Source: Ferrimonas marina
GTDB taxonomy: Bacteria > Pseudomonadota > Gammaproteobacteria > Enterobacterales > Shewanellaceae
Assembly: GCF_900129905.1 (NCBI RefSeq)
Contig: NZ_FQXG01000012.1
Coordinates: 1-64,000, forward strand
Length of the DNA stretch: 64,000 nucleotides
Reading direction: 5' to 3'
This document shows, piece by piece, positions 57,375 to 64,000 of this stretch (within the stretch, counting starts at the first letter, position 1; the number at the start of each line of letters is the position of its first letter). The notes beneath the pieces were generated by a model. The model was given only the letters and a program-made list of their open reading frames with translations, was not told the DNA's origin and made no database searches. A program made the position numbers and the translations under genes.

Positions 57375-57390
57375 GGTTTCACATGGAACA
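57375..57390. other. degenerate parS-like sequence
   Basis: GGTTTCACATGGAACA, 14 of 16 to a parS consensus, in the glmS-amidotransferase gap. The central CACGTG is broken (CACATG), which usually abolishes ParB binding; probably not functional. Confidence 0.3.
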
Positions 57391-58089
57391 TCATGACGCA
57401 AAAAAGCGCAGCATCCCCTGCAGGAATCGCTGGGATTGAGGCGGACGCTCGAACGAGGCCAGCGCCTGCTCATAGACCGCCTCGCCAATCTGCTCCCTAC
57501 GCTTGTCCGCCAGCGCCCGGTTGTAGCCGACCAGGAACTCGGGGTGACCCTGCACCGTCAGCACCCGGTCATCCAGGCCAAAACTGTAATGGGGGCAGAA
57601 GGCCGAGGTGGCCAGCAGCTGTGCGCCCGGCGGTAACTGCACCACCTGGTCCTGGTGGGATGACAACAGGTACAGCTCAGGATCGCTGTCCGCCAGGTAA
57701 TCCGGTGCACCAGTGCGTCGGGTGGGGTAGCTGCCCATACCCCAGCCCCCAGGGTGTTTTGCCACCCTGCCCCCAAGAGCTTCGGCGATCACCTGGTGGC
57801 CGAAGCAGATCCCGGCTATTCGGGTGGGGTGTTTCTGGGCCTGCTGGATCCAGTCTTTGAGCTGCGCAATCCAGGGCAGCTCTTCGTAGGCGCTGTGGCG
57901 GCTGCCGGTGATGATCCAGGCAGACAGGCTGTCAGGTGCAGGTAGCTCGCTTGCCATGGCGTCGAACACCTGGAAGCGCAATCCATCGCTGAGCTCACTC
58001 AGGCCACGGATGAACATGTCGGCGTACTGGCCGTATTCGCTGGCCAGCTTGGGGTCGACCCGGTCGCAGTCCAGGATCCCGATCTCCAT
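57391..58089 (-). CDS. class I glutamine amidotransferase-like protein
   Basis: 232 residues, stand-alone GATase1 domain. Triad visible: GICFGHQ (nucleophile Cys) and GHPEF (His and Glu), with ITGSRHSAYEELPW for the oxyanion region. Similar to GuaA-type amidotransferase domains without the synthetase part; not the Puu-type hydrolase by overall sequence. AAGGAG precedes ATG 58089, 9 bp after mmsA, so it is the third gene of the aminotransferase-mmsA operon. It may hydrolyse a gamma-glutamyl intermediate; that is inference. Confidence 0.82.
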   Translation of the reverse strand: MEIGILDCDRVDPKLASEYGQYADMFIRGLSELSDGLRFQVFDAMASELPAPDSLSAWIITGSRHSAYEELPWIAQLKDWIQQAQKHPTRIAGICFGHQVIAEALGGRVAKHPGGWGMGSYPTRRTGAPDYLADSDPELYLLSSHQDQVVQLPPGAQLLATSAFCPHYSFGLDDRVLTVQGHPEFLVGYNRALADKRREQIGEAVYEQALASFERPPQSQRFLQGMLRFFAS

Positions 58090-58098
58090 GGTCACTCC

Positions 58099-59592
58099 TT
58101 ACTTCATGGTGGGCATAACAAAATCGGCCTGCTCTCGGGTGTCCGAGCGCGGCCAGCGGGCGGTGATGGTCTTCATCCGGGTATAGAAACGCACCCCATC
58201 ACTGCCGTGCATATTGAGCGGGCCGAACACCGAGCGCTTCCAGCCACCGAAGCTGTGGAACGCCATGGGCACCGGGATCGGCACGTTTACCCCCACCATA
58301 CCCACCTGGACCCGATGGGAGAAGTCCCGGGCCAGATCGCCACTTTGGGTAAAGATGGCGGTGCCGTTGCCGTACTGGTGTTGATTGATCAGCGCCAGCC
58401 CGGTCTCATAATCCGGCACCCGCACCACCGCCAGCACTGGCCCAAAGATCTCCTCCTGGTAGATCCGCATCGGTGGCTGGACCCGGTCAAACAGGGTGCC
58501 GCCAAGGAAGAAACCCGGGCCTGGCTGATGGCGGCCATCGACCACCAGCTCGGCCCCCTGCTCTATCCCCGACTCGATATAGTCTAGGATGCGGGATTTG
58601 TGCTCAGCGCTGATCACAGGCCCCATCTGGGCCTCCGGCTGCTGTGCCAGGCCGGGGCCAACCCGTAGCTCGGCCACCGCCGGCGTCAGCTTGGCTACCA
58701 GCTTGTCGGCGGTCTCATCCCCCACCACCATGGCCACGGAGATCGCCATGCAGCGCTCGCCGGCGGCACCGTAGGCGGCGCCCATCAGGGCACTGACCGT
58801 GCCGTCCAGATCCGCATCCGGCATCACCAGCATGTGGTTCTTGGCCCCACCCAGCGCCTGCACCCGCTTGCCATGGGCACTGGCGGTGGCGTAGATGTAC
58901 TGGGCGATGGGGGTGGAACCGACGAAGCTGACCGCTGCCACCTCTGGGTGGGTCAGCAGGGTATCCACCACTGCCTTATCGCCATTGACCACATTAAACA
59001 CCCCATCTGGCAATCCGGCTTGCTGCAGCAATGCCGCCAGTTCCAGGGCGACCCCGGGGTTCTTCTCTGAAGGCTTCAGAATAAAGCTATTGCCACAGGC
59101 CAAAGCAATAGGAAACATCCACATTGCCACCATGGCGGGAAAGTTAAACGGGGTGATCCCGGCGCAAACCCCTACCGGCTGCATCAGGCTGTGGCTGTCG
59201 ACCCCACTGCCGACGTTCTGGCTGTGTTCGCCCTTTTGCAGGTGGGGGATGCCGCAGGCAAACTCCACCACCTCCAGCCCCCGCACCAGCTCACCGTGGG
59301 CATCCGACAGCACCTTGCCGTGCTCCTCGGTGATCATGGCTGCCAGACGGTCCTTGTGCTCCTCCAGCAGGGCCTTAAAGCGAAACAGGACTCTTGCCCG
59401 TTGCAGTGGAGCCTGGTTGCCCCACGCTACCTGGGCTTGCTTGGCCACGGCGATGGCCTGCTCCGCCTCGCTGGGTAACGACAGCCCAACCTGGGCGATG
59501 CGCTCACCGTTGGCCGGATTGAACACCGGCCCGTTGCGCTCGCTGGTGCTGGCCTGACGCTGGCCGTTGATGAAGTTGTCGATCTGACGCAT
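58099..59592 (-). CDS. mmsA: CoA-acylating (methyl)malonate-semialdehyde dehydrogenase
   Basis: 497-residue ALDH6 protein. Catalytic Cys in AAGERCMAISVAM, NAD-binding ITPFNFPAMVAMWMFPIALACGN, and FVGSTPIAQYIY; it has the MmsA/BauC/IolA sequence style without the general-base Glu of hydrolytic ALDHs. Converts methylmalonate or malonate semialdehyde to propionyl- or acetyl-CoA. Lying 9 bp after a beta-alanine-type transaminase, the malonate semialdehyde (BauC-like) role is favoured. Confidence 0.9.
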   Translation of the reverse strand: MRQIDNFINGQRQASTSERNGPVFNPANGERIAQVGLSLPSEAEQAIAVAKQAQVAWGNQAPLQRARVLFRFKALLEEHKDRLAAMITEEHGKVLSDAHGELVRGLEVVEFACGIPHLQKGEHSQNVGSGVDSHSLMQPVGVCAGITPFNFPAMVAMWMFPIALACGNSFILKPSEKNPGVALELAALLQQAGLPDGVFNVVNGDKAVVDTLLTHPEVAAVSFVGSTPIAQYIYATASAHGKRVQALGGAKNHMLVMPDADLDGTVSALMGAAYGAAGERCMAISVAMVVGDETADKLVAKLTPAVAELRVGPGLAQQPEAQMGPVISAEHKSRILDYIESGIEQGAELVVDGRHQPGPGFFLGGTLFDRVQPPMRIYQEEIFGPVLAVVRVPDYETGLALINQHQYGNGTAIFTQSGDLARDFSHRVQVGMVGVNVPIPVPMAFHSFGGWKRSVFGPLNMHGSDGVRFYTRMKTITARWPRSDTREQADFVMPTMK

Positions 59593-59601
59593 AAAGCCTT
59601 C

Positions 59602-60933
<1,332 letters not shown>

Positions 60934-61142
60934 GCCACCTCCTCGGGCTCGTGACGATACCCTGATGGTTGGTTATTAAATTAAACAGCGGTGGGCAAAA
61001 AAAAGCGGCCTTGCCACTTCCTCAGCGGTTCCCTATCGACCCACCGCGTTATATGATATTTAACACTGAAAGAATAATATTAAACGGCAAATTCACGCAA
61101 CCGTCCTGTTAACGAAATGTACGGACAGTGGGAAAGCACAGC
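60934..61142. promoter_or_regulatory. divergent regulatory region, candidate PuuR-like sites
   Basis: AT-rich gap between the aminotransferase and the puuR-like gene. ATTAAAC occurs twice (60980-60986 and 61079-61085, each followed by a G/C-rich GC step) and its inverse TTTAAC once near 61060; TATGAT (61052-61057) may be a -10. These repeats are plausible regulator sites; none is proven. Confidence 0.35.
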
Positions 61143-61685
61143 ATGGATATAGGTCAAAGGCTGCGGGCCATCCGCCTTGGCAGCGGGTTATCCCAGCGCG
61201 AGCTGGCAAAGCGTACGGGGGTAACCAACGGGTTCATCTCCCAGATTGAGAACAACGCCGTCAGCCCGTCGGTGTCGTCGTTAAAAAAGGTGCTCGATGG
61301 CATCCCGATCTCGCTGACCACCTTCTTTGACATGGCCGAGTCCCAGCCCAGCCAGGTGGTGTTTCGGGCCGAACAGATGCCGGACATTGGCTCGGAGTCG
61401 ATCGAGTATCGCCTGGTGGGTCATAGCCTCAAGGGCCGTGCCATCGGCATGTTGAATGAATCCCTGGCCCCCGGTGCCGATACCGGCACCGACATGTTAT
61501 GCCATGAGGGCGAGGAGTGCGGTGTGGTGATCGAGGGTGAGGTGGAGCTGACCGTGGGCGATGAGGTGTTCCTGCTGGGCCCCGGCGATGGCTACTACTT
61601 CGACAGTCAGCGCCCCCACCGTTTCCGTAACATCGGCAGCCAGCCGGCCCGCCTGGTCTCCGCCAATACCCCACCCACCTTCTGA
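61143..61685 (+). CDS. puuR: PuuR-like XRE-cupin regulator
   Basis: 180 residues. N-terminal XRE HTH (LRAIRLGSGLSQRELAKRTGVTNGFISQIE, about 7-60) and C-terminal cupin (HEGEECGVVIEGEVELTVGD, DSQRPHRFRN). The ending SANTPPTF matches PuuR, the putrescine-responsive repressor. ATG 61143 preferred; GTG 61128 would add five residues. It sits between the divergent catabolic operon and puuC. Confidence 0.85.
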   Translation: MDIGQRLRAIRLGSGLSQRELAKRTGVTNGFISQIENNAVSPSVSSLKKVLDGIPISLTTFFDMAESQPSQVVFRAEQMPDIGSESIEYRLVGHSLKGRAIGMLNESLAPGADTGTDMLCHEGEECGVVIEGEVELTVGDEVFLLGPGDGYYFDSQRPHRFRNIGSQPARLVSANTPPTF

Positions 61686-61773
61686 ATCTTGTTTATTTTA
61701 CTAATCAATCGCCTTTACTTCGGTAAGGGCGTTGATTATGTTGGATCTTACGCATTCTGGCTGGGAGCCTGTT

Positions 61774-63267
61774 ATGACTGTGCGAGATCGAACCCATTGG
61801 CACGCGGCGGCTTCTGCCCTTGCCCTACCCTCCAAGGCCTTCATCGATGGCCAGTTCCAGGCGGCGGCCAATGGCGCCACCTTTGATTGCATCAACCCCG
61901 CTACGGGTCAGCTGCTGACCCAGGTGGCCAGCTGCGATGTTGCGGATGCCGAGCTGGCGGTGGCGGCGGCGCGGCGCGCCTTCGAGCAGGGGGACTGGTG
62001 CCAACTGGCACCCACGGAGCGAAAGCGGATCCTGTGTCGCTGGGCCGATCTGATAGAGGCCCACATCGATACCCTGGCGCTGCTGGAAAGCCTGGATATG
62101 GGCAAACCCATCGGCGATGCACTGGGTTACGATGCGCCGGCCACCGCCCGGGCTATCCGCTGGCATGCCGAAGCGATCGACAAGCTTTATGACGAGGTGG
62201 CCCCGGTGGATCATTCCGCCCTGGCGCTGGTCACCCGGGAGCCGTTAGGGGTAGTGGCGGCGGTGGTGCCCTGGAACTTCCCATTGGTGATGGCCGCCTG
62301 GAAGCTGGGGCCGTCACTGGCCACCGGCAACTCGGTGATCCTCAAACCTTCGGAGAAATCCCCGCTAGGCGCGTTGTTCCTCGCCTCGCTGGCACAGGAA
62401 GCGGGCCTGCCGCCGGGAGTCTTCAATGTGCTGCCGGGCTTTGGCCATACCGTGGGCGAGGCGCTGGCGATGCACATGGACGTGGATTGCATCACCTTCA
62501 CCGGCTCCACTGCCGTGGGTAAGCATCTGCTGGAGTGCGCCGGGCGCAGTAACATGAAGCGGGCCTTTATGGAGTGTGGCGGCAAGAGTGCTCACATTGT
62601 TTGTGCCGACGTGGCGGACATGGACAAGGCCGCCGCCACTGCCGCGGCCGCCATCTTCTACAACCAGGGCGAGGTCTGTACCGCCGGCTCCCGCCTGTTG
62701 CTGGACCGGGCCATTGCCGCCCCGTTCATTGAGCGGCTGAAGCAGCAGGCAGAACAATGGCAGCCGGGCGACCCGCTGGATCCCAACAGCGCCATGGGGG
62801 CCATCGTTGATGAAGCCCAGATGCAGCGGGTATTGCGCTACATCGAGATTGGCCAGGCCGAAGGCGCTACCCTGTTGTGCGGCGGTAAGGCGGTGCGCCA
62901 GGACAGCGGCGGCTACTTTATCGAGCCCACTATCTTCACCGACGTCACCCCCAATATGACCATCGCCCAGGAGGAGATCTTTGGCCCGGTGCTGGTGGTG
63001 CTGAGCTTTGATGGCATCGACCAGGCGGTGGCCATCGCCAATGACAGCGACTACGGCCTGGCAGCCGGGCTCTGGACCAGCGACATCAAGACCGCTATCC
63101 AGGGCTCCCGGGCGCTGCGGGCCGGTACGGTGTTCGTCAACAACTGGGACGGCGGTGACATGACCATGCCCTTTGGCGGCTACAAGCAGTCGGGCAATGG
63201 TCGGGACAAGTCGCTCCACGCCATGGAGAAATACACCGAGCTGAAGAGCACCTGGATCGAGCTCTAG
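61774..63267 (+). CDS. puuC: gamma-glutamyl-gamma-aminobutyraldehyde dehydrogenase PuuC
   Basis: 497-residue NAD(P)+ aldehyde dehydrogenase, nearly collinear with E. coli PuuC. Catalytic Glu in MECGGKSAHIV and Cys in NQGEVCTAGSRLLL; PFGGYKQSGNGRDKSLHAMEKYTELK is strongly PuuC-like. GGGAG precedes ATG 61774. Broad aldehyde specificity is known, so aminobutyraldehyde or 3-aminopropanal are possible substrates. Confidence 0.92.
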   Translation: MTVRDRTHWHAAASALALPSKAFIDGQFQAAANGATFDCINPATGQLLTQVASCDVADAELAVAAARRAFEQGDWCQLAPTERKRILCRWADLIEAHIDTLALLESLDMGKPIGDALGYDAPATARAIRWHAEAIDKLYDEVAPVDHSALALVTREPLGVVAAVVPWNFPLVMAAWKLGPSLATGNSVILKPSEKSPLGALFLASLAQEAGLPPGVFNVLPGFGHTVGEALAMHMDVDCITFTGSTAVGKHLLECAGRSNMKRAFMECGGKSAHIVCADVADMDKAAATAAAAIFYNQGEVCTAGSRLLLDRAIAAPFIERLKQQAEQWQPGDPLDPNSAMGAIVDEAQMQRVLRYIEIGQAEGATLLCGGKAVRQDSGGYFIEPTIFTDVTPNMTIAQEEIFGPVLVVLSFDGIDQAVAIANDSDYGLAAGLWTSDIKTAIQGSRALRAGTVFVNNWDGGDMTMPFGGYKQSGNGRDKSLHAMEKYTELKSTWIEL

Positions 63268-63281
63268 CGCAGCATCAACAG

Positions 63282-63310
63282 AAACGCCCCGCCGATTGGC
63301 GGGGCGTTTT
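63282..63310. terminator. bidirectional terminator between puuC and potI
   Basis: AAACGCCCCGCC/GGCGGGGCGTTT stem with GATT loop and a T-run. Confidence 0.93.
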
Positions 63311-63323
63311 TTGTTGGTTGTAC

Positions 63324-64000
63324 TCAGGACTGGTAGCTGCGGGCTGCCTCCGCCAGCTCCTGCTGGCGGCGCTTCTCCTGCCGGGCCATAAACCACCAGC
63401 CGATAAAGGCGGCGGTGGCCACCGTCAGGATGATCAGGGTCGCCAGGGCGTTGATCTTGGGGCTGACCCCGAGCCGCACGCTGGAGAACACCACCATCGG
63501 CAGGGTGGAGGCACTGGGGCCGGAAACGAAACTGGCGATCACCAGATCATCCAACGACAGGGTAAAGGCCAGCAGCCAGCCGGCTGCCACCGCCGGCATG
63601 ATGGAAGGCAGGGTGATCAGGAAGAACACCTTGAACGGGGTGGCGCCAAGATCCTGCGCTGCCTCCTCGATGGAGGCGTCCAGCTCCCTCAATCGGGCAC
63701 TGACCACCACCGCCACGTAGGCGGAGCAGAAGGTGGTGTGGGCGACCCAGATGGTAAGGAAGCCCCGCTGGGTTGGCCAGCCGAGGGATTGCGCCATGGC
63801 GATGAACAGCAGCAGCAGCGACAGCCCGGTGATCACCTCCGGCATCACCAGCGGCGCGGTGATCATAAAGGCGAAGGGCGACTCGCCACGGAAGCGACCG
63901 ATGCGGGTGAGCACAAAGGCCGCCACGGTGCCGATCACCACCGCGGCGGTGGCCGCAGCCAGGGCGATCAACAGGCTGAGCTTGATGCCGTTCATCATCA
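63324..64000 (-). CDS. potI: putrescine ABC transporter permease PotI (partial, cut by window edge)
   Basis: The 225 residues seen align with E. coli PotI from about residue 60 onward (LSLLIALAAATAAVVIGTVAAFVL); the first membrane helix lies beyond the right edge. ABC permease EAA loop EEAAQDLGATPFKVFFLITLP is present, followed by LDDLVIASFVSGPSASTLPM. potF, potG and potH are expected to the right, upstream of potI. Confidence 0.93.
   Translation of the reverse strand, partial: MMNGIKLSLLIALAAATAAVVIGTVAAFVLTRIGRFRGESPFAFMITAPLVMPEVITGLSLLLLFIAMAQSLGWPTQRGFLTIWVAHTTFCSAYVAVVVSARLRELDASIEEAAQDLGATPFKVFFLITLPSIMPAVAAGWLLAFTLSLDDLVIASFVSGPSASTLPMVVFSSVRLGVSPKINALATLIILTVATAAFIGWWFMARQEKRRQQELAEAARSYQS

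Noticed and set aside
57375-57390. Fifth parS site near glmS
   Set aside because: The central CACGTG is CACATG and the palindrome is broken at both ends; kept only as a degenerate match.

Overview
The window is origin-proximal core chromosome of a gammaproteobacterium. Gene content and order (rrn-yrdA-aroE-hemF-tsaC-purE-yrdD-smg-dprA-lysM|def-fmt-rsmB-trkA, hemG-trkH-yigZ-pepQ|fadBA, tag|glyQS, gyrB-recF-dnaN-dnaA|rpmH-rnpA-yidD-yidC, mnmE-mioC-oriC-mnmG-rsmG-parA-parB-atpIBEFHAGDC, glmU-deoR-glmS) match the Vibrio/Shewanella/Ferrimonas side of the class. The GC-rich coding and a chromosomal parABS system suggest an Alteromonadales-type marine bacterium (Ferrimonas/Shewanella-like); this placement is inference, not a database result. 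I see no insertion sequence, prophage, CRISPR array or tRNA gene.

Region by region. 1-528: leftward leader and tandem promoters of an rRNA operon whose 16S gene lies just left of the window. 529-8000: mostly leftward genes for carbonic anhydrase-like protein, shikimate, heme, tRNA t6A, purine synthesis and DNA uptake. 8127-12302: def-fmt-rsmB-trkA operon. 12378-13933: two HemG-type flavoproteins on either side of a HlyU/BigR-type ArsR regulator. 13954-20952: trkH-yigZ-pepQ leftward and fadBA rightward, with CRP-like and PsrA-like sites between them. 21099-28422: tusA, a large exported beta-propeller/amidohydrolase, tag and glyQS. 28801-36334: guaC and the gyrB-recF-dnaN-dnaA cluster. 36335-46000: two GATC/DnaA-box-rich segments (the dnaA-rpmH gap and the mioC-mnmG gap, the latter the likely oriC), RNA/protein biogenesis genes and parAB. 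46178-53059: complete F1Fo ATP synthase operon. 53186-57293: UDP-GlcNAc precursor genes with a DeoR regulator. 57391-64000: polyamine/beta-alanine catabolism and uptake cluster, cut by the right edge inside potI.

How it fits together: oriC at about 41.0-41.5 kb, dnaA/dnaN/recF/gyrB, parAB and four parS or near-parS 16-mers (23.4, 29.9, 30.2 and 32.8 kb) form a compact replication and segregation hub. Growth-linked genes (rrn, ribosome biogenesis, ATP synthase, cell-wall precursors) lie around it, as expected for high gene dosage. The most interesting accessory points are the duplicated HemG/HlyU locus with a perfect 22-bp dyad, parS motifs embedded in coding sequence, the very GATC-dense dnaA upstream region, purE without purK, the self-contained GlmR-like operator, and the mixed transaminase/PuuC polyamine cluster.
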